DNA of 64,000 bases. Source: Berkiella sp964496435 (GTDB lineage Bacteria > Pseudomonadota > Gammaproteobacteria > Berkiellales > Berkiellaceae). Of the stretch, positions 9,501 through 20,100 are shown in pieces (position 1 is the first letter of the stretch; each line of letters begins with the position of its first letter). A program made the translations under genes and the position numbers. The notes beneath the pieces were generated by a model, which saw only the letters and a list, made by a program, of their open reading frames with translations, ran no database searches and was not told the DNA's origin. The stretch spans positions 1 to 64,000 of the forward strand of contig CAZBZP010000011.1 of assembly GCA_964496435.1 (NCBI GenBank), given 5' to 3'.

Positions 9501-11463
9501 CTAGCACTAGGAGCAGGTTCTTCTAACCCTGGTGTTGTAAGTGCTGGACAAGAAATTGNNNNNNNNNNNNNNNNNNNNNNNNNNNNNNNNNNNNNNNNNN
9601 NNNNNNNNNNNNNNNNNNNNNNNNNNNNNNNNNNNNNNNNNNNNNNNNNNNNNNNNNNATACTGCTTATACTTTTACAGCGGCAGATTTTGGCTTTAGTG
9701 ATACGAGTGATTCCCCAGCAAACAATTTACTTTCCGTCATCATCAGTACCTTGCCCAGCCTTGGTTTTTTGGCACTAGGAGCAGGTTCTTCTAACCCTGG
9801 TGTTGTAAGTGCTGGACAAGAAATTGCGCTTGCAGATATAAGCTATCTAACCTTTACCCCTGTTGCTAATGCCAATGGCGATAGTTATGCCAATTTTACT
9901 TTCCAAGTGAAAGATGATGGCGGCACTACTAATGGCGGCGTTAATACCGATCAAACGCCTAACACAATAACGATTGATGTGACTTCAGTGAATGATGCTC
10001 CAGACGGTGCAGACAAAACAGTCACCACCAATGAAGATACTGCTTATACTTTTACAGCGGCAGATTTTGGCTTTAGTGATACGAGTGATTCACCAGCAAA
10101 CAATTTACTTTCGGTAATCATCAATACCTTGCCCAGCCTTGGCTTTTTGGCGCTAGGAGCAGGTTCTTCTATCCCTGGTGTTGTAAGTGCTGGACAAGAA
10201 ATTGCGCTTGCAGATATAAGCTATTTAACCTTTACCCCTCCTGCTAATGCCAATGGCGATAGTTATGCTAATTTTACCTTCCAAGTAAAAGACGATGGTG
10301 GCACCAGTAATAGCGGCGTTAATACGGATCAAACGCCTAACACAATAACGATTGATGTTACTTCAGTAAATGATGCGCCTCAAGGTTTAGATAACACAAT
10401 AACATCAACGCCAGATACAGGCTATACTTTTGCCACATCTGATTTTGGTTTTAGCGATCCAAACGACTCACCAGCCAATAATCTTCAAGCCGTTGAAATA
10501 ACCACATTACCCACTGCTGGGTTTTTAATGAATGGTGGCGTTGAGATAATGGCAGCAGGTACATTTGTTTTGGCATCAGATATTGCTTTGGGAAAACTTG
10601 TCTATATGCCTGATGAAGGTGCTACAACTGAAACAAATTATGCGAGTTTTACATTCCAAGTGCAAGATGATGGTGGCACTACTAATGGCGGCGTTAATAT
10701 AGATCCAACTGCCAATACAATTAATATTGACATTGGTGTTGCCCCCGTCGTTCTCGACTTAAACGGTGATGGCATTCATTTAACCTCAGCTGCAACTTCA
10801 AGCGAAACCTTAGGTCAATTGTCGGGCACTAATAATAATCAATTGGTTGGCTGGTTCACCGAAGGTGATGGCCTGCTCATGCTCAACAGCAACGGCAATG
10901 GCCAAATCACTAATATCAATCAAATTTCATTCACTTCCTATGTGCCAGGCGCTCATACCGACTTGCAAGGTTTAATCGCTTTTGATACAAATCATGATGG
11001 TAAATTGGATAGTGGTGATAAGCAATTTAATGAATTTGGCGTTTTGTTATCCAATAATAAATTTGAATCTTTATCAGAACTTGGGGTTACGTCAATCTCA
11101 CTCACTTCTGATAACCAGCTCCAAAAAATGAATGGCAACACCATTTTTGGTTTCGCGAGCTTCCAAACAGCAGATGGGGCCACACACCAAGCAGCAGACG
11201 TTGCCTTTGGCATCGCAAAACCCGCTTCTGGCGCCACCTTACAAACCAACGATGTCATTTCAAACCACAATGTGATTGATTTTAGCAGCCTACCCCAAAG
11301 CGAAACCAATGCACCTGTAAGCCCAGCTAGCGCAAGTATCGCAGCACCTTTGCCACCTCTTGTTACAGAAAGCACACAAGTTAATGCCAACTTGTTGCCA
11401 CCGGCACAAATCATGGGTGAACAAATCCAGCATCAAATACATCAAGATGTTGCACCAGCTTAG
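6576..11463 (+). CDS. Giant repeat-rich surface/adhesin-like protein (interrupted by assembly gap)
   Basis: The visible coding sequence is one open frame broken only by 100 N bases. The chosen Met at 6576 (MTTKQIPTANVPNE) skips 16 Cys-rich residues of a longer reading. Order: an N-terminal module shared with the protein at 12346 (LEGVFLATPN... through LDLEQLLEVP); a Pro-rich linker; T1SS-143-like beta domains (TTIQGNVLVFYTADD, VGKLDFQILDDKP); VCBS/cadherin-like repeats ending ITGVNDAPV; then 126-residue repeats of the type VNDAPDGADKTVTTNEDTAY. A C-terminal calcium-binding module follows (VVLDLNGDGIHL, an EF-hand-like DTNHDGKLDSGD). No signal peptide, GGxGxD RTX nonapeptides or neighbouring type I secretion genes are visible. 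Such proteins are usually secreted adhesins; the export route here is unproven. Confidence 0.8.
9559..9658. other. Assembly gap (100 N) inside the adhesin-like gene
   Basis: Exactly 100 unknown bases, the usual placeholder for a gap of unknown size. As written it would shift the reading frame. The flanks match positions in the 378-bp repeat that are 210 bases apart (GAAATTG to ATACTGC), so a true size of 210 plus a multiple of 378 would rejoin the frame exactly as codon G+AT. Confidence 0.95.
9659..10414 (+). repeat. Two near-identical 378-bp tandem repeats in the adhesin-like gene
   Basis: Copy one is 9659-10036 and copy two 10037-10414; ATACTGCTTATACTTTTACA starts both. The period of 378 bases is 126 codons. 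A partial copy lies left of the gap (about 9490-9558) and a diverged copy follows from 10415. The copies differ at few bases, suggesting recent duplication or gene conversion and explaining why the assembly broke here. Confidence 0.9.
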
Positions 11464-11561
11464 TGTAAATACATTTAATTTACGACTATAGTCGCATTTA
11501 CGCTCAATTCTAAATTCCATATCATGAAATAATTATTACAAAAATAAGTATTTTATCTGAT

Positions 11562-12245
11562 ATGACACATGACCAATCTATTGAACAGCTTGCCATGGCT
11601 GAACTCTTTCAAGAGTATACCTTTCTTGAAACTAAGAAAGAACTTATCTTAAATGAAATTACTTCCAATAGTGTTATTATTCAAGAACAGTTTATCAACA
11701 TGGAAGTGATTGTTGAAAATGGCCTTGAGAATCCTGACGATCTCATCGAGTTAGATCTATGTTTAACCAAACTAAACACCTATATTGCTATGGCTTTTCT
11801 CAATATGGTGGAAGATGATGCCATTGAATTTAAATATCTAACACGCTTACCAAGCCTGCTTTTCAAAATGAATATGAACAAGATATGCATTTTAAAATCA
11901 ATCACAATTGATGGTCGAAAAAATCGTTTTACAACCTTACCAGAAGAAATTGGTTTTTTGCATGAACTGGAAATTTTAGATTTGAATCATTGTCATTTAC
12001 ATATTTTGCCCAAAGAAATTGGCTTAGCATCCTCCCTGCATAACCTGAACCTGGATTATAATGAAATAGATTCGCTTCCCCCTGAAATTGGTCAATTAGC
12101 AGAATTGGAAGAGCTGCATCTCAGACATAACCATCTTAAAGAACTACCCATGGAATTATTACAGCTTGCCCACCTTAAACTTATCGATATTGATGAAAAT
12201 GATATTAAGGCCTTACCCAAAGAGTTCAGTAAATATATCCACTAG
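11562..12245 (+). CDS. Leucine-rich-repeat protein
   Basis: The 227-residue protein has a helical, acidic N-terminal half of no recognised family and a C-terminal half with four to five LRRs of the 23-residue LPxEIGxLxxLxxLxLxxNxL type: LPEEIGFLHELEILDLN, LPKEIGLASSLHNLNLDYN, LPPEIGQLAELEELHLRHN and LPMELLQLAHLKLIDIDEN. LRRs form curved solenoids that bind proteins, and in intracellular bacteria this plant-like type often occurs in secreted effectors. No signal peptide, E3 ligase or other enzyme domain is visible. It lies between two related giant surface-protein genes on the same strand, but no strong ribosome site or promoter was found. An effector role is an inference from repeat type only. 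Confidence 0.75.
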   Translation: MTHDQSIEQLAMAELFQEYTFLETKKELILNEITSNSVIIQEQFINMEVIVENGLENPDDLIELDLCLTKLNTYIAMAFLNMVEDDAIEFKYLTRLPSLLFKMNMNKICILKSITIDGRKNRFTTLPEEIGFLHELEILDLNHCHLHILPKEIGLASSLHNLNLDYNEIDSLPPEIGQLAELEELHLRHNHLKELPMELLQLAHLKLIDIDENDIKALPKEFSKYIH

Positions 12246-12345
12246 TTTAAGTTGATTATCTAACGAATTTATACCTAATATTAAGTATCAGGCACTTCAA
12301 GGCGCAAGGGATGCCTTGATATAGGCAGCGCATAGCAAGGATGTT

Positions 12346-15300
12346 ATGGCAGATGATTTAATTGATGAAGAAAAACTTTTTTTAAATCAAGGGGTTAAAA
12401 CGCCGCTTGAAGGGGTTGGTTTTAACTATCAATCCTTGTTTTCTCCTTTTAACAAAGCTTTCAAGAAATATTTATTATTGGATGAAAGAGACTTTGCGGC
12501 ACTCTTAGATGCGCTTCCGGAGAAGGCTAAACCAAAAGAAGATGATTTCTTAGAAATTAAATTTGAAGACTTGCTTAAACTTCCAGTATCTCTTTCCAAA
12601 AATGAAGTAAATCAAGTTTCGCAAAAGGAAAATAATAATCGCGTCGATTCGCTAAAATTGAATTTTGATGGCAGTGCTTTTGCGCAAGAAGACGACTTTG
12701 CAGATGAGCTATTTCCCAAATATATAAACTACAACATTACGATAGTGACACCTGATCCTTATATTCCTCCTACCATCATGGTGCCGCCCATTGTATATCC
12801 AAGCCCCAGCTTGCCATCTACCCCAAATATTACGGTAAACAGCGCTTTTACAGGGGGCCTAAATACAGAAGTTTTGCTTGATACTCAAGCTTTAGTTCAG
12901 TTAACGGGCAATATATTTCATGAGGGTGCGGGTGGTGGGCTTGTTATTAGTGCTTATTTTGAAACACCAGCACGTCCTGGTTCTTCGGAAAATCGTGCTT
13001 TCCCTAATAAAGTTGAGCTGACAACGCCAGAAGGTAACACCTTTACGCTTTATACAGCCAGCACATCTGATCATTGGATTGGCGATTTCGTTTATGAGCT
13101 AAAAAATCCTTTACCACATAAACTGAACACGCCTGGATTGGATGTTATAGAGCAAAGTGGTCATAAAATTTTTACAGAGCATTTTCTCTACAGCGTGACC
13201 AGTCAAACCTATAGCACCAATGTGGGGCATATTGACGTACAAATTGTGGATGATGTGCCAGTTGCAACTAATCAAAATGGCACAATTACTATCTCTGAAG
13301 CGAATATCGTTAGTATTGGATCTGGGCAATCTGTCAAAGCGCCAACGGTTACGGGTTCTTTGTTATCAGATCCTACTTTAGCGGTGAATCGATTTGGTGC
13401 AGATGGCGGTAATGTTTTTGATCTCTATATGCAAAACAATGAAGGTAGCGTCGTTGCTACAGTTTTTACTCTTACTGCCACAACACCAGAAGGTAATGTG
13501 CTGGTTGTGGATCGTTTGACTGGTGCCTATACCTATACCTTAAATAATCCATTTAATAACACGACTGATCCTGATGCAGATTTTACACAAGCACAAGATA
13601 CATTTTACTATCAACTGTTGGACAATGATGGCGACACCGCAACGGCAACCTTAACTATCACCGTTTTGGATGATAAACCCATTGCTACACAAAAGCTAAA
13701 ATCAGCTTCTGAAACTTTATATTTTGTGAATGGCCAAGAGGTTGTGACAGGTAATTTGATAACCAATAATAATGGTTTTGGTGTTTCTTTGTTAGGGGCC
13801 GATGGCGCAAAAATTACTTCAGTGAATGGCACAAATCCTGTAGGCGGTATTATTAGCACTAACACAACCTATGGTACTTTAACTGTTTATACCACAGCTC
13901 AATCAGGGCATGCAGTAGGTGATTATTCTTATGCCTTGGATGGAACAAAAACCGCGTTGCTTAATCGTGCTTTAATCCAAGTGACAGATAGTGTAACTTA
14001 TATTTTAAAAGATAATGATTCACCCAGCACTTCTTCTTCGACATTGGGGATAACCATTACGCTCGATCAACCACCAACGGCTGTTGATGATAGCAATGGG
14101 GTTGCAGCTTTATCGACACTGAGTGTTAATTCGACCAATGGCGTGCTTGCTAATGATATTGATCCTAATACGGGCGATATTATTAAAGTAAGTGCAGTGA
14201 ACAGCCAATCTGCGGCGGTGGGTGTTGCGACAACATTGCCAAGTGGCGCAATCATTACCTTAAATTCAAATGGGTCTTATACTTATAACCCCAACGGGGC
14301 ATATGATCACCTAGCCCAAGGCGTCACCAGCACGGATGTTATCAATTATACCATTGCCGATGCTGCAGGTTATACAAGCTCTGCGAACTTAACAATAACT
14401 ATAACCGGTGTTAACCAAGCACCCGTTGCAAATAATGATAGTGAGACAACCAATAAGAATTCAGTGCTCACCATTACCACAGGTGCTAGTAATGTATTAT
14501 CTAATGATACCGACGTTAATGATGGCGATACGATTGTCGTTGGCACTGTGCAAGGTTCAGCCGCTAATCTGGGTGTTTCAACTAAGCTCTCTTCAGGCGC
14601 ATTACTAACGCTTAACGCAGATGGTAGCTATAGCTATGATCCCAATAATAAATTTAAACACTTAGGCGTTGGTGCAACCACAACTGACAGTTTTGTTTAT
14701 AAGGCCAAAGATAATCATAATGCCTTGAGTAATACAGCAACCGTAACCATTACCATTACGGGTGTGAATGATCCCCCTGTTGCGGTAGATGATAGCAGCA
14801 GTAGCACCGATCAAAACACGGTTTTAGTGGTGGGAACAGGTGCTGGAAATTTATTGGCAAATGACTCAGATCCTAATAACGGTGATACTATTTCAGTTGG
14901 CACCGTACAAGGTTCAGATTTAAATGTTGGGCAGCAGATAACCTTAGCTTCAAATGCCATCGTTACTGTGAACGCGGATGGTAGCTTTAGCTATGATCCT
15001 AATGGTCAATTTAATAGTCTAGGTCTTGGCGCAAGTACAACCGATAGCTTTGTCTATCAAGCTATCGATAATCATGGTGCTTTAAGTAACACGGCAACCG
15101 TTACCATTAACATAACGGGTTTAAATGATACACCTGTTGCTGTTGATGATAGTAATAGCACCGATGAAGATGCTGTACTAACAGTAGGTAGTGGCGCAGA
15201 TAATTTATTAGCCAATGATTCTGATATTGATGTTGGCGACACCTTGACGGTAGGTAGTGTACAGGGCTCAGCACTAAATGTTGGTCAAGCTCTCACGCTA

Positions 15301-16497
15301 TCTTCAGGTGCCTTATTGACGGTAAATGCCGATGGTAGTTATGACTATGATCCCAATGGACAATTTACTTCTTTAGCCCTTGGGGCCAGCACAACTGACA
15401 GCTTTAATTATCAAGCCCAAGATAATAATGGGGCTTTAAGTAATACAGCAACAGTAACTATCACTATTAATGGCACAAACCAGTCACCTGTTGCGAATGA
15501 TATTAATATCAGCACAAACTACCTTGTACCTTATGATATCAGTTCGACCTCAGATCCCAATAATATCATCATGAATGATTCTGATCCCGATGGTGATACT
15601 TTAACTGTTAGCGAAGTTAATGGTAATAGCGCTAATGTGGGCACAGAAATTACGCTAGCCTCAGGTGCTCTGTTAACCGTGCAAGCAAATGGTAACTATA
15701 ACTATGATCCTAATGGAAGCTTTCCTGCCGGAGGTAGTGATAGTTTTACGTATACCATCGATGATGGCAATGGTGGCACAGCCTCAGCGCAAGTTAACAT
15801 CACCGTTACTTTCCCACCTGTAGTGCTCGATTTAAATGATGATGGCATATCCTTAATCAACCTTGAATCTTCAAAGGTTGCATGGCAATTTCCTTGTGGG
15901 AATTACCATAGCATGGGTTGGGTCGGTCCTGACGATGGTATTTTGGTTTATGACTACAACAAAGATGGAAAAATCACCGAATTAAAAGAATTTAATTTCG
16001 CTTCCTACCATCCTGATGCGCACACGGACTTAGATGGTCTTCGCTTGGCCTTTGATAGCAATCATGATGGCGTTTTTGATATCAACGATGCGCTATTCCT
16101 TGATTTTGGTGTGTGGCAAGATAAAAACAGCAACGGTATCACCGATGAAGGCGAGTTACGTTCTCTTGTTGATATGGGCATAAAATCCATTTTGCTAACA
16201 AGTAATAATCAAACAGAATTCAATAAAGGCAATGTGATCTTTGGTACGACGCAATTCGAAACCATTGATGGCAAAAAGCACATTGCAGCAGACGTGGGTT
16301 TAAGAATCGGCAAAGAGATTGCATTGGATGAAGTGATTTCCAAGCACGATGACATCGATTTATCAGCTTTAAATACGACATCAACGAACCCAGCAGGGCA
16401 GGGCGAAACTACTAGCGCTGCGATGGATTTAGAAGTAATTATATTTAATCCAATTACCCCGCATGAAGAGCCGGCCCCTGTTGCCCTTTTAATCTAA
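12346..16497 (+). CDS. Giant VCBS/cadherin-repeat surface protein, paralogue of the 6576 gene
   Basis: The 1383-residue protein starts MADDLIDEEKLFL after a GCAAGG site. The N-terminal module (LEGVGFNYQSLFSP... FEDLLKLPVSL) matches that of the 6576 protein. T1SS-143-like domains follow (TTPEGNTFTLYTAS, TTPEGNVLVVDRLTGAYTYT). Then come about five repeats of roughly 118 residues with the pattern PVAVDDSN, LLANDSD, GDTLTVGSVQGSA, VNADGSYDYDPNGQF and ATVTITITG. The C-terminal calcium module has EF-hand-like loops DYNKDGKITELKEF, DSNHDGVFDINDA and DKNSNGITDEGE. As in the paralogue, RTX nonapeptides, signal peptide and secretion genes are missing. The stop is two bases from the convergent csiV stop. 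Likely a secreted adhesin; direct evidence is limited to domain type. Confidence 0.8.
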   Translation: MADDLIDEEKLFLNQGVKTPLEGVGFNYQSLFSPFNKAFKKYLLLDERDFAALLDALPEKAKPKEDDFLEIKFEDLLKLPVSLSKNEVNQVSQKENNNRVDSLKLNFDGSAFAQEDDFADELFPKYINYNITIVTPDPYIPPTIMVPPIVYPSPSLPSTPNITVNSAFTGGLNTEVLLDTQALVQLTGNIFHEGAGGGLVISAYFETPARPGSSENRAFPNKVELTTPEGNTFTLYTASTSDHWIGDFVYELKNPLPHKLNTPGLDVIEQSGHKIFTEHFLYSVTSQTYSTNVGHIDVQIVDDVPVATNQNGTITISEANIVSIGSGQSVKAPTVTGSLLSDPTLAVNRFGADGGNVFDLYMQNNEGSVVATVFTLTATTPEGNVLVVDRLTGAYTYTLNNPFNNTTDPDADFTQAQDTFYYQLLDNDGDTATATLTITVLDDKPIATQKLKSASETLYFVNGQEVVTGNLITNNNGFGVSLLGADGAKITSVNGTNPVGGIISTNTTYGTLTVYTTAQSGHAVGDYSYALDGTKTALLNRALIQVTDSVTYILKDNDSPSTSSSTLGITITLDQPPTAVDDSNGVAALSTLSVNSTNGVLANDIDPNTGDIIKVSAVNSQSAAVGVATTLPSGAIITLNSNGSYTYNPNGAYDHLAQGVTSTDVINYTIADAAGYTSSANLTITITGVNQAPVANNDSETTNKNSVLTITTGASNVLSNDTDVNDGDTIVVGTVQGSAANLGVSTKLSSGALLTLNADGSYSYDPNNKFKHLGVGATTTDSFVYKAKDNHNALSNTATVTITITGVNDPPVAVDDSSSSTDQNTVLVVGTGAGNLLANDSDPNNGDTISVGTVQGSDLNVGQQITLASNAIVTVNADGSFSYDPNGQFNSLGLGASTTDSFVYQAIDNHGALSNTATVTINITGLNDTPVAVDDSNSTDEDAVLTVGSGADNLLANDSDIDVGDTLTVGSVQGSALNVGQALTLSSGALLTVNADGSYDYDPNGQFTSLALGASTTDSFNYQAQDNNGALSNTATVTITINGTNQSPVANDINISTNYLVPYDISSTSDPNNIIMNDSDPDGDTLTVSEVNGNSANVGTEITLASGALLTVQANGNYNYDPNGSFPAGGSDSFTYTIDDGNGGTASAQVNITVTFPPVVLDLNDDGISLINLESSKVAWQFPCGNYHSMGWVGPDDGILVYDYNKDGKITELKEFNFASYHPDAHTDLDGLRLAFDSNHDGVFDINDALFLDFGVWQDKNSNGITDEGELRSLVDMGIKSILLTSNNQTEFNKGNVIFGTTQFETIDGKKHIAADVGLRIGKEIALDEVISKHDDIDLSALNTTSTNPAGQGETTSAAMDLEVIIFNPITPHEEPAPVALLI

Positions 16498-16499
16498 TT

Positions 16500-17174
16500 T
16501 TATGTTTTCTTACGTATTATGGGTGAATCATCTGTTACAGGTGCTGGCCCTTTTTCTTTTACAGCAGGCGCAGGTTGCTCAACAATCACTTTGTTTTCTG
16601 CTTGGGTTTTTTCAGGTGTTACCATCACAAGCACACCATATTTAGGATTATCAATATAGGATATTTCATCCAAGCGTAAACGGCTGGATTCTTTTAAACG
16701 ATAGGCGCTGGAACCTGATTGTGTGCTTAGTTTCTTTAATAATAAATCGGTGTCTACATTGATATTACGACCAGAGCTTAAACGTACGGTGCCATTTACT
16801 TCAAATTCACCGGCCAAGTCTTTGCCGCCCATCAAGTGCACTCTTTGCGCATGTTCTTTATCGGTGATTATTTGTCGCCAACCTTTGTGCATCACCAAAT
16901 GATATCTTTTTTGTATACGGCGCTTTGCATCTTTTAACACTAATTGCTTTTCATCCAAAATAGAAAATTCTGCTTCTGGATCATTACTCAAGCTGACGGC
17001 ATTGCTAACGCTGGGAGAACCTGCATTCGCAATATCATCGATGAGGGCTGCTTTACTATCCATCTCGAAAATAATCATTTCAACGCGGTACCATTTTTCA
17101 GCTTTGGCATAAGCACTTTGGCTTAGGCAAGCAATGGCTATTATGCTTAGCATTACTATTTTTGGAAGCTTCAT
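16500..17174 (-). CDS. csiV: CsiV family periplasmic protein
   Basis: The protein starts at ATG 17174 with an AAGGT site and a clear signal peptide (MKLPKIVMLSIIAIACLSQS, cleavage near AYA-KA); an upstream Met at 17195 overlaps mfd and would put charged residues before it. The mature protein opens with the family signature KWYRVEMIIFE, and later has RIQKRYHLVMHKGWRQ. CsiV of Shewanella and related bacteria is a peptidoglycan-associated inner-membrane or periplasmic protein; its gene is next to mfd in many gammaproteobacteria, as here (11 bases after the mfd stop). The C-terminus is a Pro/Ala/Lys-rich tail. The biochemical role in this organism is unknown. Confidence 0.85.
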   Translation of the reverse strand: MKLPKIVMLSIIAIACLSQSAYAKAEKWYRVEMIIFEMDSKAALIDDIANAGSPSVSNAVSLSNDPEAEFSILDEKQLVLKDAKRRIQKRYHLVMHKGWRQIITDKEHAQRVHLMGGKDLAGEFEVNGTVRLSSGRNINVDTDLLLKKLSTQSGSSAYRLKESSRLRLDEISYIDNPKYGVLVMVTPEKTQAENKVIVEQPAPAVKEKGPAPVTDDSPIIRKKT

Positions 17175-17184
17175 AACTATGACC

Positions 17185-20100
17185 TTATTTGGCATCTATA
17201 AGTTGATTAATTAAAGTTTCTACTACTTGCAAGCGTTGTTCTTTGGTTTGCATCTCAAACATAAATTTGATTTCAGATGAGCCTATCAACTTAAAGTTTA
17301 AAGGCTTTGCTCTTATCATATTAATCAGTTTATCAGGGTTTATGTTCGGCGTTGCTTCAAATTCAATCTTACCACTCTTGCTAGCGGCTTCAATCTTTCT
17401 TATGCCGATAGGGGAGGCTTTGATCTTAAGCTCTGTGAGCTTAAAGAGATCTTTGGTGGCTTCTGGTAAAAGACCAAATCTATCAATCATTTCTACTTGA
17501 AGTTCGTTAAGATCATCTACTGTTTTGGCATTAGCAATGCGCTTATAAAGCGTTAAGCGGGTATGCACATCGGGTAAATAGGCTTCAGGAATTAATGCAG
17601 AAAAGGATAAATTGATTTCAGCTCCTTGCCTTAAATGTTCTGCTAAAGTGACTTTCTTGCCTGATTTTAAGGAATGAACAGCCTTTTGTAATAGCTCCAT
17701 ATACAAACCAAAACCGATGGCTTGCATGCTGCCACTTTGTTCTTCACCTAACAACTCACCAGCACCGCGAATTTCAAGATCATGCGTGGCCAAGGTAAAG
17801 CCTGAGCCTAATTCCTCTAAGGATTCAATGGCATCAAGGCGTTTGAGCGCATCTTTGCTGAGATTCTTTTTAGGTGGCGTCAAACAATAAGCATAAGCTT
17901 GATGGTGTGAGCGACCAACACGACCGCGTAATTGATGTAGCTGTGCCAAGCCTAATTTATCAGCACGTTCGATAATTATGGTATTGGCTGAAGGTATATC
18001 AATACCGGTTTCAATAATGGTGGTGCAGACTAAAACATTAAAGCGTTGATGATAAAAGTCTGACATGACCTGTTCTAATTGACGCTCTCGCATCTGGCCA
18101 TGTGCAACACCTACACGTGCTTGGGGAATAAGTTCTTGCAGCTCACGTCCGACTTTTTCGATGGTTTCAACGTCATTATGTAAGTAATAAACTTGACCGC
18201 CGCGCATTAATTCACGAAGCACAGCTTCGACAATTTGTGTTTGATTATATTCGCGCACAAAGGTCTTGATGCTTAAGCGTTTTGCAGGTGGCGTTGCAAT
18301 AATAGAGAGATCGCGCAAAGAAGCAAAAGCCATATTTAATGTTCGTGGAATAGGCGTCGCAGTTAAGGTAAGGATATCCACTTCTGTACGAAATGCTTTA
18401 AGACGTTCTTTTTGTCTAACACCAAAACGATGTTCTTCATCGATAATCAATAGCCCCAAGTTTTGGTATTTAATTTCTTCATTTAAAAGTTTATGGGTGC
18501 CAATGACGATATCAATTTTGCCTTGTGCAACTTGCTGAATAATCGCATCTTGTTCTTTCTTGGTTTTAAAACGAGAAAGCACATCAATGCGTACCGGCCA
18601 ATCGGCAAATCTGTCGCTAAAGGTTTCATAGTGCTGTTGTGCCAGCAAAGTGGTTGGCACTAATATCACAACTTGCTTGCCATCTAAGGCAGCCACAAAA
18701 GCAGCTCTTAAGGCAACTTCTGTTTTACCAAAGCCAACATCACCACACACTAATCTGTCCATGGGCTTATCGTCGCGCATATCGCTAAGCACTTGTTCAA
18801 TAGCTTTGGCTTGATCGGGTGTTTCCTCAAAGGGGAAACTACCTGCAAATTGGAAATAATTATCCGAAGGATTTGAAAAACGATGCCCTTTTTTAGCCGC
18901 TCTTGAGGCATAGATATCAAGTAGCTCAGCAGCCACATCATAGGCTTTTTCTTGGGCTTTCTTCTTTGCTTTGTCCCACTGTTCTGTGCCCAGCTTATGC
19001 AAGGGGGCGTTATCCAGGTTTGCACCGCTATATTGGCTGATTAAGTGCAAGGAATTCACAGGTACATAAAGTTTATCGTTATCAGCATATTCTAATATGA
19101 CATATTCAGCGGGTGTATTGTCGATGCTGATATGGGTTAACCCTTTATAGCGACCAACACCATGGTCAATATGCACAACAGGCGCGCCTAAAGTTAATTC
19201 GGAAAGGTCGCGAATGGGCGCATCAAGATCTTGCACCACTTTTTGCCGACGACGGCGTTGCATGACCTGTTGGCCATAAAGTTGATGTTCAACAATCCAA
19301 AGAAGATTAGGCTCTTCAAGCCAAATCCCTTCATCTAGGGAAGCAACGGTCATGCCAAGAGGGGTATTTTCCTCATAAAAAGCTTGCCAGTCTTTGACGA
19401 TTTTAGGGCGAATGTCATGACGATGAAATAATTCCAGCAAGGATTCTCTTCTGCCGGCGGATTCTACACAAATCAATATCTTTTGTGTTTGTTCGCTTAA
19501 AAAGTGCTTTAGGCGTGCGATAGGGGCATCATTTCGTGCATCAATAGTAAGATCAGGAAAATCTTTGGCCTTAAAATTAACAATCCCTTGTTTGGTTTTT
19601 TCAAAAGCAGTTTGTTGTACAAACACTTGTGGGAATTGATTAATGTGACCAAACAAAGTATTGGCTTTAATAAAAAGTTCTTCAGGCTTTAATAAAGGGC
19701 GCTGATAGTCATGGCGGTATTGCTCATAACGTAAATGAACGTCCTTCCAAAACTTTTCGCATGCGCTTTCAATATCGTGACGGATAATAAGCGCATTTTG
19801 CGGAAAATAATCGAATAAGGTATTCGTTTCTTCAAAAAACAAAGGTAGATAATATTCTATCCCCTGAGAAGGTGTTCCTTGGGAAACATCTTGATATATA
19901 GGACTAAGTGACGGGTCACCTTCAAAATTGGCACGCCATTGTTGTCTAAAAAGCGTAATCGCTTTCTCCGTTAAAGGAAACTCTCTTGCAGGCAAGCACG
20001 TTAGGGATTCAATTTTGTCTTCTGAGCGTTGTGTTTCAGGATCAAAAATGCGTAGCGAATCAATTTCATTATCAAAGAGATCAATGCGGATAGGTTTTTC

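Noticed and set aside
9541..11463. A second gene starting at 9541 after the N gap
   Set aside because: Its first codons are within and beside the gap; repeat arithmetic shows that it is the continuation of the 6576 gene.
11483..11494. CGACTATAGTCG palindrome after the first adhesin gene as an operator or terminator
   Set aside because: A 12-base palindrome without loop, T-run or a regulator nearby; too little to support a function.
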